Shown: piece by piece, positions 9,309 through 19,106 of the stretch | Layout: every line of letters begins with the position of its first letter | How positions within the stretch are numbered: position 1 is the first letter of the stretch | NCBI GenBank assembly: GCA_009667805.1 | Contig: CM019066.1 | Coordinates: 332,140,077-332,204,076, forward strand | Length of the DNA stretch: 64,000 bases | DNA from: Leptobrachium leishanense | Lineage: Eukaryota > Chordata > Amphibia > Anura > Megophryidae | Direction: 5' to 3' | Translations under genes and position numbers: made by a program | The notes under the pieces: model-generated | Told to the model about the DNA's origin: nothing | What the model saw: only the letters and a program-made list of their open reading frames with translations | Databases searched by the model: none

Positions 9309-12300
9309 GAACCCCCCCTCTACGGGCGGCCACTGGACGACCCCCAGGAGCGCGGGGATGAGCCAAATAGAAAGCCCTCACCAACCGAGGAGCATGAACC
9401 TCAGTAGCCGGGAGCCAAGAGCGATCCTCTGGACCGTAGCCCACCCAGTCAACCAAGTACTGAAGGACCCCCCTAGAAACCCTGGCGTCCAGAATGGCCT
9501 CAACTTCAAACTCCTCCTCGCCCTCCACAGAGACAGGAGGAGGGGGGACACGGACCCTGGTGTACCGATTACACAAGAGTGGTTTTAAAAGGCTCACGTG
9601 GAACACATTGTGTATCCTGATATGGGAGGGCAGTGCCAAAGCATAGGAGACCGGATTGATTCGCCGCAGAATCTTATAGGGCCCTATGTATCTGGGTGCC
9701 AGTTTCATAGAGGGTACTAAGAGCTTGATGTTCCGTGAAGAAAGCCAAACCCTGTCCCCAACTTGATACACGGGTGCCGGCCTCCTGTGTCTGTCGGCCT
9801 TGATCTTCTGGATACCACTGCTATCCTCCAGTGCCCTTTTAACCCTTCCCCAAGTTTCTTTCAATGACGCTAAATGCTCATCCAGAGCAGGAATCGCGGT
9901 ATCAGGAAACGTAGCAGGGAGCACGGGAGGATCAAAACCGTAAACAGTGAAGAAAGGGGAATGTCCTGTGGCTTCGCTCACTGCACTGTTCAAGGCATAC
10001 TCTGCCCACGGTATCAGGTCTGACCAGTTATCTTGTCGTTCGGATATAAAGCACCTGAGATATTTCTCTATATTTTGATTGGCTCGTTCTGCTGCTCCGT
10101 TGGTCTGGGGGTGATAAGCCGAAGAGAAGGATAGGTCTATCCCCACATTCTTGCAAAACCCTTTCCAGAATCTGGAGACGAATTGGGTCCCCCTATCAGA
10201 GACAATCCCAAGAGGAATACCGTGTATGCGGACCACATTGGTAATGAAAATGGGCACCAGTTCGGCTGCCGAAGGAAGTTTCCGAAGAGGAACATAGTGA
10301 CCCATTTTGGAGAATCGATCAATGACCGTGAGTATTACAGTATTCCCTTTTGACTCGGGTAACTCTACTATAAAATCCATAGCTAAATGCGACCATGGTC
10401 GTTCGGGGATTGGCAGAGGCTGGAGTAAACCAATGGGCGCTGTTTTGGGACTTTTTTGTCTTGTGCACACCTCGCACACGGTTATGTAATCTTTAACATC
10501 ACGGCGCACCGTGGGCCACCAGAGGAGTTTACGTATACTAGACACTGTTTTGGTGATCCCCATATGCCCAGAGGTTTTGTTATCATGATAAAGTTTCAGT
10601 ACTTCTTCTCTTTCGTTCTCAGGTACAAAGAGTTTCGCAGGAGGTCTCCCCCCAGGAGCTGTACCCTGGGCGGTCTGCAATCTTAACATCAGAGGAGACG
10701 AGACACTAATCGTGGTAAGGGCTATAATTCTTTCCTGGGGTACAATGGGATGCTGATCTTGGATGTTATGTTCGTAGGATTCGTATTGTCTTGACAATGC
10801 GTCTGCTTTAATGTTTCTTGACCCAGGTCTATATGTGAGGACGAAATTAAAGCTTGAAAGAAACAACGACCATCTCGCTTGTCTGGCATTTAACCGTTTA
10901 GCGTCTCCAATGTACGTAAGATTCTTATGATCGGTTATGATGACAATGGGGTCCCTAGACCCCTCCAATAAGTATCTCCATTCCGTCAAGGCTGCGATAA
11001 CTGCTAACAACTCTCTATTTCCGATATCATAGTTCCTCTCTGCCGGGGACAACTTTCGGGAATAGAAGCCGCATGGATGCAAGGGTTTGTCGGGTGCCTC
11101 CCTTTGGGACAAGACTGCACCAAGACCTAGCTCGGAGGCGTCAACTTCAACCTGGAAAGGCAGAGCCGGATCTGGATGTCGGAGAACAGGGGCAGTTGTG
11201 AATGCCTGTTTAAGTGCCTCAAAGGCTTGACTGGCCTGGGGTGTCCATTTCTGATTCGCCACCCCTTTTTTAGTCATAGCCGTGAGGGGAGCTACCAAGG
11301 CCGAAAAGTTTTTAATGAACCTCCGGTAGTAATTAGTAAACCCCAGAAACCTCTGGATGGCTTTAAGCCCTTGGGGTAAAGGCCAGTCAAGAATCGCTGA
11401 GAGTTTTGTAGGATCCATTTGGAAACCCTCAGGGGTTATTATATACCCAAGGAAGTGCACTGTCTCTATGTCGAATAAGCATTTCTCTAGTTTACAATAT
11501 AACCCAGCCCTCAATAATCTCTTCAACACTTGTTGCACATGGACGTGATGGGTGTCCTTATCAGGAGAGTATATCAGGATGTCGTCCAGATATACTATAA
11601 CGAACGTTTGCAGAAAGTCCCGTAGGGTGTCGTTTATGAGGTCCTGAAAAACGGCTGGCGCGTTACATAATCCAAAGGGCATCACTAGGTATTCATAATG
11701 CCCGCTACGTGTATTAAAAGCCGTTTTCCATTCATGCCCCTTCTTAACCCTGACCAGGTTGTACGCTCCGCGTAAATCAAGCTTCGTATAAATACGGGCC
11801 CCTTTTAATCGGTCGAACAATTCTGTTATAAGAGGTATTGGATATGCATTTCTTATGGTAATCCTATTCAAACCTCTATAATCGATGCAAGGTCGCAGGT
11901 CACCCTCTTTTTTGGAAACGAAAAAGAAACCTGCTCCTGCCGGAGAGGAGGATCGTCTGATAAATCCTCGCTCTAGATTCTCCCTTATATATTCCTCCAT
12001 AATGTCGTTTTCCTTTTGTGACAAAGGGTATACGTGTCCTCTAGGAGGCATAGTACCAGGGAGCAACTCTATAGCACAGTCATAAGGACGATGCGGTGGT
12101 AGGACCTCAGTCCTGGTTTTAGAGAACACCTCCTTTAGCGCCATATAACATTCAGGGACTTCGGTGGACAAAGGAGGTGCTGTAGCAATATTGAGGCTAC
12201 CAATCACATCAACCCTGCCTAGGCACTTTGACTGGCAACTAGGACCCCAACACTTTATATCTCGCTGGGCCCAATCAATCACCGGGTTATGCTCTATTAA

Positions 12301-13629
12301 CCATGGGAACCCAAGAACGACAGGACATGAGGGAGAGTCGATAATCTGGAATCGTATGGTTTCGCGGTGCAGAACTCCCGTAGTCATGCATACATCAATA
12401 GTGTCGTGAGTGATATGGGGACATGACAGGGGTTTTCCGTCTATGGCTTCCACCATTAGAGGCCTCTCCTTTAGAACCAGAGGTAAGAGGTTTTTGGCGG
12501 CAAAACATCTGTCCATAAAATTACCTGAGGCTCCAGAGTCTAGGAATGCCTCAGTCTCGAGGTGAACCCCCTCCCAGGTGAGGGAGATGGGTACCAGAAT
12601 CCGGGTTTTTTTTTTTTCATCATCCACAAAGGAGGCATACAGAGAACCGATAACCTGGGTATTGGCTGTTCTTTGACCTGATTTGTTAGACTCACCCCTG
12701 CTACCCCTGGGTCTCTGAGGACATTGAAGGCGGAAATGATCTGCCCCGGCACAATAAAAGCAGAGCCCCCTTTCTTTTCTGTGAGCTCTTTCTGCCTCTG
12801 AAATACCCGTTTTTCCTATCTGCATGGGTTCAACGGCCGGTACATCAGTCTTTGCGGTCTCCGGGTTGCCTGATGTAGTGGTATGTCTGGGTACTAGGGG
12901 CAAAGGAGGCAGGACCCGTCTGGGTCTATCTCTGGGGTGTCTCCTTTCCCTGATTTGATCGTCCATGGCAATGCAGAAATCAACCAAATGATCCAGATGT
13001 TCTGGTAATTTTAAGGGAGCCAACTCAAACATAAAAGCCTCGTTCAGGCCTTCGGTAAAGGCTAGGGTTAAAACGTCGTTCGGCCAGTGTACCTCAGAAG
13101 ACAAAGTCTTAAACTCTATGGCATAGTCGGAGACCCTCCTATTACCCTGTTTGATGTGAAACAGGGATCTACCCGCATTGGTAGCCCTTCTAGAGGGATC
13201 GAAGGTACGCTTTAACTCGGAGGTAAAACCCTCATAGTCATAAATGATGGGTTTCTTATTCTCCCACAAGGGCGTGGCCCATAATAAAGCTTTTTCGGTT
13301 AGATGATTAATCAGATAGCCTACTTTGGCTTTATCGGACATACAGGACCCTGGATTGTTCTCGAACAAGATCTCGAGTTGGGTCAGAAAGCCCCGGCATA
13401 AGTTTGGTGTTCCATCATAGCGTACGGGTGCCTTCATACTGAGCCTACATCCCTCGGGAGCGGCCGAACTGACCCTAGGCACTACTGGGTCTGGAGGGCT
13501 TGCAGTTCCAGAACTGGATCGATTTAACAGGGTTTGCAGGGCAAGAGCAATCTGGTCCATTCTATGGTCCTGCTCTTCCTGTCTGGCTGCAATACGTGTC
13601 AACTGATTAGAGAGGTCTGCGGGATCCAT
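9118..13629 (-). CDS. Chromovirus gag-pol polyprotein, intact, 1503 aa
   Basis: A single uninterrupted frame carries all functions for retrotransposition. Gag comes first (residues 1-340), with a CCHC zinc knuckle at 290-303 (C-x2-C-x4-H-x4-C). The aspartic protease follows with DSGA at 364-367, then reverse transcriptase (about 530-740, YLDD at 680-683) and RNase H (about 825-945, catalytic D830 region). Integrase has its HHCC zinc-binding residues at 1015, 1022, 1052 and 1055 and D1085, D1145 and E1181, a D-x35-E spacing. A chromodomain lies at about 1374-1425 (FEVEAILD to RSWLPATEV), which defines the chromovirus clade and is thought to guide integration to chromatin. I start at the Met of MDPADL, 14 nt inside the 5' LTR border, because it opens a typical Gag; the frame is open a further 100 codons upstream into the LTR. 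There is no gag/pol frameshift. The stop lies 191 bp inside the 3' LTR. Confidence 0.95.
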   Translation of the reverse strand: MDPADLSNQLTRIAARQEEQDHRMDQIALALQTLLNRSSSGTASPPDPVVPRVSSAAPEGCRLSMKAPVRYDGTPNLCRGFLTQLEILFENNPGSCMSDKAKVGYLINHLTEKALLWATPLWENKKPIIYDYEGFTSELKRTFDPSRRATNAGRSLFHIKQGNRRVSDYAIEFKTLSSEVHWPNDVLTLAFTEGLNEAFMFELAPLKLPEHLDHLVDFCIAMDDQIRERRHPRDRPRRVLPPLPLVPRHTTTSGNPETAKTDVPAVEPMQIGKTGISEAERAHRKERGLCFYCAGADHFRLQCPQRPRGSRGESNKSGQRTANTQVIGSLYASFVDDEKKKTRILVPISLTWEGVHLETEAFLDSGASGNFMDRCFAAKNLLPLVLKERPLMVEAIDGKPLSCPHITHDTIDVCMTTGVLHRETIRFQIIDSPSCPVVLGFPWLIEHNPVIDWAQRDIKCWGPSCQSKCLGRVDVIGSLNIATAPPLSTEVPECYMALKEVFSKTRTEVLPPHRPYDCAIELLPGTMPPRGHVYPLSQKENDIMEEYIRENLERGFIRRSSSPAGAGFFFVSKKEGDLRPCIDYRGLNRITIRNAYPIPLITELFDRLKGARIYTKLDLRGAYNLVRVKKGHEWKTAFNTRSGHYEYLVMPFGLCNAPAVFQDLINDTLRDFLQTFVIVYLDDILIYSPDKDTHHVHVQQVLKRLLRAGLYCKLEKCLFDIETVHFLGYIITPEGFQMDPTKLSAILDWPLPQGLKAIQRFLGFTNYYRRFIKNFSALVAPLTAMTKKGVANQKWTPQASQAFEALKQAFTTAPVLRHPDPALPFQVEVDASELGLGAVLSQREAPDKPLHPCGFYSRKLSPAERNYDIGNRELLAVIAALTEWRYLLEGSRDPIVIITDHKNLTYIGDAKRLNARQARWSLFLSSFNFVLTYRPGSRNIKADALSRQYESYEHNIQDQHPIVPQERIIALTTISVSSPLMLRLQTAQGTAPGGRPPAKLFVPENEREEVLKLYHDNKTSGHMGITKTVSSIRKLLWWPTVRRDVKDYITVCEVCTRQKSPKTAPIGLLQPLPIPERPWSHLAMDFIVELPESKGNTVILTVIDRFSKMGHYVPLRKLPSAAELVPIFITNVVRIHGIPLGIVSDRGTQFVSRFWKGFCKNVGIDLSFSSAYHPQTNGAAERANQNIEKYLRCFISERQDNWSDLIPWAEYALNSAVSEATGHSPFFTVYGFDPPVLPATFPDTAIPALDEHLASLKETWGRVKRALEDSSGIQKIKADRHRRPAPVYQVGDRVWLSSRNIKLLVPSMKLAPRYIGPYKILRRINPVSYALALPSHIRIHNVFHVSLLKPLLCNRYTRVRVPPPPVSVEGEEEFEVEAILDARVSRGVLQYLVDWVGYGPEDRSWLPATEVHAPRLVRAFYLAHPRAPGGRPVAARRGGVLSRWPPHPPGAWQQLPRCSLARRRVILRSLPHTWDAGGRGLAGRRGPAGFKAQTHRDADALTW
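9309..9322 (-). other. Polypurine tract of the chromovirus
   Basis: On the minus strand the bases immediately before the 3' LTR read AGAGGGGGGTTC. A purine run directly abutting the LTR is where plus-strand DNA synthesis is primed in this class of element. It lies within the gag-pol frame, encoding the residues around RRGGV (1436-1440). Confidence 0.75.
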
Positions 13630-13643
13630 TGGCCCTGACGTAA
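13630..13643 (-). other. Very short leader / primer-binding region
   Basis: Only 14 nt (TTACGTCAGGGCCA on the minus strand) separate the 5' LTR from the likely gag start. The primer-binding site for minus-strand DNA synthesis should begin here and would have to overlap the first codons. I cannot match it to a particular tRNA with confidence. Confidence 0.5.
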
Positions 13644-14510
13644 TGTCACGGATCCCCCTGATACTAGAATGGTGGTCCCTATACGCAGGACACTCTCTAC
13701 CCTTCCGATCCTTAGAGTGGTCGGCACGACTAGACAGACTACTAGAATGGCAGTACAGAGCACATACAAGAGAGACGTCACGGATCCCTCTGCTTATCTG
13801 ACTAGTGGTCCCTAGACGGAGGACCCTCTCTACCCTTCCGATCCTTAGATTGGTCGGCACGACTAGACGGACATAGAATGATACACAAGGACTTAGAATA
13901 ATTAGCTCTTCCCAAGACCCTAACAACACAAGGGGTAGTCTGATGTGTGCTTAGGGTGCCACACAGACTGACCTAATACCAGAAATAGAAGAGTTAATGC
14001 CAATACCAGGGGTTACGCACAGAATGGTTCGTTCGCCAATGCCAAGGGTCATGCACAGAATCGTTTAGTTTGCCAATGCCAAGGGTCATGCACAGAATCG
14101 TTAGTTTGCCAATGCCAAGGGTCATACACAGAATCGTTAGTTTGCCAATGCCAAGGGTCATACACAGAATCGTTAGTTTGCCAATGCCAGGGGTCATACA
14201 CAGAATCGTTAGTTTGCCAATGCCAGGGGTCATACACAGAATCGTTAGTTTGCCAATGCCAAGGGTCATACACAGAATCGTTAGTTTGCCAAAATATACA
14301 AGAGCTCTGCGGGAAGTAACTACCACGTCAGGGCATCGGCGTCTCTGTGAGTCTGGGCTTTAAACCCGGCGGGTCCGCGTCTCCCCGCCAGGCCCCGCCC
14401 CCCGGCGTCCCACGTGTGCGGAAGCGACCGCAATATCACTCGGCGCCTGGCCAGCGAGCAGCGAGGAAGCTGCTGCCAGGCGCCGGGGGGGTGCGGGGGC
14501 CACCGTGACA
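13644..14510 (-). repeat. 5' LTR of the chromovirus
   Basis: 867 bp, the partner of 8441-9308. In element orientation transcription would start within it and run toward lower coordinates. It carries the same two ~132-bp blocks and the same eight-copy 36-bp minisatellite (13999-14287). Its promoter elements are not identifiable by eye. Confidence 0.95.
13999..14287. repeat. 36-bp minisatellite inside the 5' LTR (8 copies)
   Basis: Same units in the same order as in the other LTR, including the 37-bp variant (14035). The identical copy number fits recent duplication of the LTR at integration. Confidence 0.93.
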
Positions 14511-14515
14511 GGGGG
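14511..14515. repeat. Target-site duplication GGGGG (right)
   Basis: Partner of 8436-8440. Confidence 0.8.
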
Positions 14516-16260
14516 TTGAAGGAAAGAGCAGAGTCAAGTGTAACTCCAAGACAAAGGCATTTAAAGGAGGAATTAGTAGGAGCTCAGTTTTAGACATATT
14601 GATCTTTAGGTGGTGGGAGGCCACCCAGGAGGAGATGCCAGATAAACAGTCACTGACTTTAGAAAGGACAGGGGGAGAGAGATCAGGGGTAGAGAGGTAG
14701 ATCTGAGTGTCATCAGCGTAGAGGTGGTAATTAAAGCCAAAGCTATTAATGATTTTGCCCAGGGATGAGGTGTAGATGGAAAAGAGCAGAGGACCAAGGA
14801 CAGAGCCTTGAGGTACACCAACAGATAGAGGCAATGAAGAGGAGGAGTTACCAGCAAAGGACACAGAGAAGGACCTGTTGGATAAATAGTCAACCCAAGC
14901 GAGTGCAGTGTCACCGAGACCAAGAGAGTTGAGGGTCTGTAGAAGGAGGGGGTGGTCAACAGTGTCAAAAGCAGCCAAGAGGTCAAGCAGGATGAGAATA
15001 GAATAGTGGCCGTGTTTTTTAGCAGTTAGGAGGTCGTTGGTGACTTTGGTGAGGGCAGTTTCAGTTGAGTGTAGGGGACGGAAGCCAGATTGCAGGGGGT
15101 CAAGTAGGGAATTGGAGGACAGGAAGAGGGACAGGCAGTTGAAGACTAGTTTTTCTAAGAGCTTATATGTAAAGGGAAGCAGGGATACAGGGCGGTAGTT
15201 GGATGGAGAGTTGGGATCGAGGGATGGTTTCTTTAGTAAAGGGGTAACTAGCGCGTGTTTGAAGGCGGATGGGAAGGAGCCGGTGGAGAGAGATAGGTTG
15301 AAGATGTGTGTGAGAGCAGGGGTGAGGGAGGAGGAGAGGGGAGGAATTAGATGTGAGGGAATGGGGTCGAGGGGCACGTGGTGAGATGTGAGGAGGACAA
15401 TAAGGAATTGACTTCCTCCTCAGTGGCTGGGAGGAAGCGGCAGAGGGTGGCAGAGGGGACCTCTGGGAGTGGAGGTGGCAGATAACTATCTTGTGTTGGG
15501 ATGTTGCTTCTGATAGTTAGAGTTTTACTGAGGAAGAAATCTGCCAGGTCTTGAGCACTGAAGGCAGCTGAGGGGGGAGGTGCGGGTGGGTAGAGGAGGG
15601 TGTTGAAGGTGGACCAGAGCCATTTAGGGTTGGAGGACAGCATAGATATAAGAGATGAGAAGAAGGATTGTTTGGTCAAGTGGAGGGCAGAGGTGTATGA
15701 CCGGAGAATAAACTTGAAGTGAACAAAATCAGCTTCAGAGCGGGATTTCCTCCAGGCACGCTCTGCAGTGCGGCAGCATCTTTGCAGGTAGCGTGTCTGG
15801 AGGGTGTGCCAGGGCTCAAGCTGGCGGCGTGGGGCATTACAGAGTCGAAGAGGAGCAAGCGTGTCTAGGGCAGAGATAAGTGTGGTGTTGTAGTGATTAG
15901 CGGCAGCATCAGGGCGGGTGAAGGATGAGGGAGAATTGATGGGGATCCACGGCATGTAGATTTCTGCGAGTGTGTTTGCGGGGTGGGGGAGCAGGGTGTT
16001 TAGGAAGTCCAGATAGGTTGAAAGAGAGAAGGTGGTGGTCAAAGATGGGGAAAGGGCGACAGGTGAACTCAGAAATGGAGCAGAGTTTGGAAAAGACAAG
16101 GTCAATAGCGTGACCATCGCGGTGGGTAGGGAGGAGGGAGGATTGCGTGAGTCCAAGGGAGGACATGAGTGAAAGAAGTTTGGTGGCAGCAGGGGCAGCA
16201 GAAGGATCATCAATGGGAATGTTGAAGTCCCCGAGAACTAGGCATGGAAGATTAGAAGAC
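14511..16260 (-). mobile_element. L2 LINE, endonuclease and reverse transcriptase part, broken
   Basis: The minus strand encodes, from 16260 downward, the C-terminal half of an APE-type endonuclease (GDFNIP, HAIDLVFS and DHHLLSFNL), a linker with WHTLQTRYLQRCC, and a reverse transcriptase (14521-15377: [11 protein letters not shown] near residue 60, [13 protein letters not shown] near 130, [13 protein letters not shown] near 187, YADD at 220-223). The reading frame shifts near 16020 (inside or just after the endonuclease) and near 15380 (before the reverse transcriptase), so it is dead. The 5' end is truncated inside the endonuclease. The chromovirus separates it from its 3' part at 7652-8440. 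Confidence 0.9.
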
Positions 16261-16503
16261 AGATGACTTTTATTGTCACCCCCCTCTTTTTTCAATATTT
16301 TGCAGCCTTTTCATGGACTTTGCATTTTGATGCAAGTTTTTGATGACTTTTATGATTACTCCGCCCTCCTTTTTTGATTTTGTTGCGGCTTCCTTATGAG
16401 ACCCCCTCCTATTTTGTATGTTATATATATGTGTGTATAATCTGGTCGGTCTGTGACCCTTTATTTCTCGCAAAATAAAAATCTTAAATATAAAAAAAAA
16501 ACA
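16261..16503 (+). mobile_element. 3' end of an unidentified poly(A) retroelement
   Basis: A segment with two related blocks (GATGACTTTTAT at 16263 and 16339, each followed by a C-rich phrase and TTTTTT) ending in GCAAAATAAAAATCTTAAAT and a run of A at 16493-16502. An AATAAA hexamer just before an A tract marks the 3' end of a reverse-transcribed RNA. It could be an L1-like tail. It may be the right half of the segment at 6943-7651, split by the L2. Confidence 0.45.
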
Positions 16504-16556
16504 CTGGGTCCTGCTAGTGGTTGTATGGAAAAACACTTTATAGTGAAGGGGTTAAG
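16504..16556. mobile_element. End fragment of a TTAA-type repeat
   Basis: Contains TGGAAAAACACTTTATAGTGAAGGGGTTAA, resembling 41313-41388, 44036-44145 and 31404-31470 (complement). Ends in GGGGTTAA suggest a piggyBac-like terminus, where TTAA is the target. Confidence 0.5.
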
Positions 16557-16557
16557 C

Positions 16558-16757
16558 CAAGGGTATCAAACTTCGGCCCCCCCAGATGTTGATTGCCTAA
16601 AATTTTCATAATTCTTTGAATGCAACAAATGGCCAGAGAATCATGGAAATTGTGGTTCAAAACACCCAGGACATATTTTAAAACGAGAGAAATCTCAATG
16701 TATCCTTCCTGATAAAACACTTTATAAATAAACATGGTGGGCCAGAGTTTGACAGCT
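16558..16757. mobile_element. hAT-like foldback MITE (family E) with a LINE/SINE tail inside
   Basis: Left part (GGGTATCAAACTTCGGCCC ... CAGATGTTGATTG) and right part (GGGCCAGAGTTTGACAGC) match the short hAT MITE at 35423-35567 and 41768-41903. Between about 16650 and 16731 sits a foreign segment (ACCCAGGACATATTTTAAAA to TTTATAAATAAA) identical in kind to the LINE/SINE tail at 43150-43220 and 53225-53290. Confidence 0.65.
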
Positions 16758-16759
16758 TT

Positions 16760-17465
16760 AATATTTGGATTTTACCAACGTCCATGCATCATGCATGATT
16801 CAGAAGCACCATGGTTGTCAAGGATATACATTGTTGACTTTCATGGCCAAGATCCGATCTATACTGTACATTGAACATTTGAAGCAGAAGAAAAGATGAA
16901 TGTCACATGCACTTGGCGAGCACTGAACATAAACTGTCATCATCGTGAAAGGCTTTGGTCAAGGCACAGACAATCTCAATGAGAAAGATGTTCCTTTGCG
17001 CCGTGCTCTGCCATGATTTATGGCTGTCCTAATGAAATTATAGTGAGTACATATTAAAACATTGAATTAATATGACACATCAATAAATTTATGTTTCATT
17101 ACAAAGATCAGAGTGACAAACAATAACTATACTAAACGAGTGGATCACGGCCTCCAGAAACTGCTCACTGTCACATGTAATACTTCTTGACATAAATAAA
17201 TGACAACAACTGTTCTCTGTTAACTATCTGATAGAATTTTCCAAACTGAATTATGAGAATATAAGAGAGCGAGTGGGGAATGTTAAGTGAAGATGTAATC
17301 CGCAGTAAATTTCTCTTAGAAGTAGAGTCAGGTTGTACCTTATGAAAGTACCAAAGAAAAACACGGATTTAAGGGCAAAATAGCCGAATTCGAAAAAAAA
17401 AAGGAAAAATAATAACGAATGCAAGTTTGAAGAGGGATAAAAGAAAAACAGATTCTTCACAAACA
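16760..17465. other. No gene; single-copy-looking sequence
   Basis: Complex, non-repetitive text around 16770-17060, with homeodomain-like words (CCTAATGAAATTATAG). No open frame of note. It could include conserved non-coding sequence, which cannot be tested here. Confidence 0.3.
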
Positions 17466-17468
17466 CCT

Positions 17469-17557
17469 AGGGCCCCATTGCAGGGTTGGTTTTAACTTCA
17501 TCAGAGCTGTTGTAAGCTTACCAGAGCCATTATAGGGCACCATTACATAGTTGTTGC
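17469..17557. mobile_element. Family D foldback fragment
   Basis: GGGCCCCATTGCAGGGTTGG ... CAGAGCTGTTGTAAGC matches the ~125-bp palindromic family seen complete at 37002-37128. Confidence 0.55.
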
Positions 17558-18391
17558 TCAGGTATCATCTTGACATATAAAAGCGCCAGCGCTATGATTA
17601 GTAAGTTTAACCTCTGCCGTCGATATTCGATAGCTGATGCTACATTGGGGTGAAATCAGTTTGCGCTTCGCACTTTGCCTGAGCTTACTCTACTTAGCAT
17701 CTCCTATACTTAACATGGGTAGCGCAATCAGTTTTTAACGTCTTGAGACGGGAGGAATTACAAAGTGCAGGCGCAAGATAACGTCGGGGGCGCGAATTGA
17801 CAAATTTTAACAACTCCTAAAGGCTGTGTTAATTCTGCAAATTTAAAAATCATTTAACAAGCTTTAGCCCCCTCACAAAATTCCATACTCACCTATCATC
17901 CCGCGGTGAAAAGGGCAGCGTGAGCTGACGCTTCTTTTCACAGTGAGCAGAGTGAGACTTGGAACAAATAGTTCCTAGTCTTCCTCCACAACCACTCCGC
18001 GGCTCGGCGCGAGCTTGCGCAAAGCTCCCAGGAGTCCTATGGACTCCACGAGCTGATACTCATGGCAGCACGGAGCGTTGCTACCAGGGGTCAAGTCCTG
18101 GGAAAAAAAGTGAGGGAACTCACCCACGAATTCCACAACCCCTATTACCTGAAGAAAAAATATATATGTCACGAGTATAGCAGTACGTGGTGATACCATT
18201 TTTATTGGGTTAACATTACATTTAAAAGACAAGCTTTCAAGAGTGTAACCTCTCCTCTTCAGGTCTGGAAACTATACTGATCAGTGAAAGGTATCACTAC
18301 ATACAGGTGTACTCGTGATTTTGGCAACTGGACTAACACGTTATATATAATATATATATATCACATACAGTACATATATATATCCAGCTAC
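17558..18391. other. No gene; worn repeats and a TA tract
   Basis: From 17580 to 18150 the sequence looks like a decayed non-coding transposon, with GC-rich pieces and no clear ends. Around 18165-18300 the phrase AGACAAGCTTTCAAGAGTGT with a nearby CTCTTCAGGTC is typical of an amphibian interspersed repeat. TA-rich tracts lie at 18343-18358 and 18372-18382. The open frames are not convincing. Confidence 0.4.
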
Positions 18392-18937
18392 AGACCCCCA
18401 GAATTATATACACAGGCATAGATCCCCCAGAATTATATACACAGGCATTGGACCCCAGAATAATATGCACAGCACTGAACCCCCAAAATAATATACCCAG
18501 CACTGAGCCCCCAGAATAATATGCACAACACTGAGCCCCCAGAATAATATACCCAGCACTGAGCCCCCAGAATAATATGCACGACTCTGAGCCCCAGAAT
18601 AATATACCCAACACTGAGCCCCCAGAATAATATGCACAGCACTGAGCCCCAGAATAATATACCCAGCACTGAGCCTCCAGAATAATATACACAGCACTGA
18701 GCTCCCAGAATAATATACCCAGCTCTGAGCCCCCAGAATAATATACCCAGCACTGAGCCCCAGAATAATATACCCAGCACTGAGCCCCCAGAATAATATA
18801 CACAGCACTGAGCTCCCAGAATAATATACCCAGCTCTGAGCCCCCAGAATAAAATACCCAGCACTGAGCCCCCAGGATAATATGCATAGCACTGAGCCCC
18901 CAGAATAATATGTACAGCACTGGACCCCCAGAATCAG
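18392..18937. repeat. 28-bp minisatellite, about 19 copies
   Basis: The unit is close to GAGCCCCCAGAATAATATACCC plus AGCACT. Variants alternate GCACA/ACCCA and CCCC/CCCCC. A longer block containing the rare GAGCTCCCAG and CAGCTCTGAG variants occurs twice (about 18690-18735 and 18808-18845), a higher-order pattern. The 140-210-codon minus frames rich in ILFWG are products of the repeat. Confidence 0.93.
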
Positions 18938-19106
18938 ACCTCAGGTTCAGATAGGGACCCGCCTGCACCAGTGTGCTCCTGCTCCTCCAAGCAGCCGCTG
19001 GTTACTGAAGGCTGTGACGCGCTCTCGCGAGATCTAGCCTGTAGGCCACGTCACATCCTTCAGAGGAAATGGGGCGGATCCAGACACAGGTTTCGGGGGG
19101 GGCATT
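18938..19106. other. Short hairpin-bearing spacer between minisatellites
   Basis: CTGAAGGCTGTGACG (about 19005) and the complement-like CGTCACATCCTTCAG (about 19047) can pair. Confidence 0.5.

Larger units (their letters stand above)
8441..14510 (-). mobile_element. Complete Ty3/gypsy chromovirus with two LTRs
   Basis: A 6,070-bp LTR retrotransposon on the minus strand. It has two LTRs (13644-14510 as 5' LTR, 8441-9308 as 3' LTR), one uninterrupted gag-pol frame and a polypurine tract next to the 3' LTR. Termini are TGTCACGG and CCGTGACA, an 8-bp inverted pair. It is inserted in an L2 LINE whose two halves join sensibly once it is removed. The LTRs differ by one substitution (8616 C against G in the other) and one single-base indel (near 8771) as far as I can align by eye, implying a recent insertion. 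There is no env-like frame. Confidence 0.95.

Noticed and set aside
8441..14510. Endogenous retrovirus with an envelope gene
   Set aside because: No frame follows integrase and chromodomain; the chromodomain and domain order identify a Ty3/gypsy chromovirus rather than a retrovirus.
18333..18968. Minus-strand frames of 143-211 codons rich in ILFWG repeats
   Set aside because: They follow the 28-bp minisatellite; three frames are open at once and the repeat shifts frame between units, so it is not a real protein.
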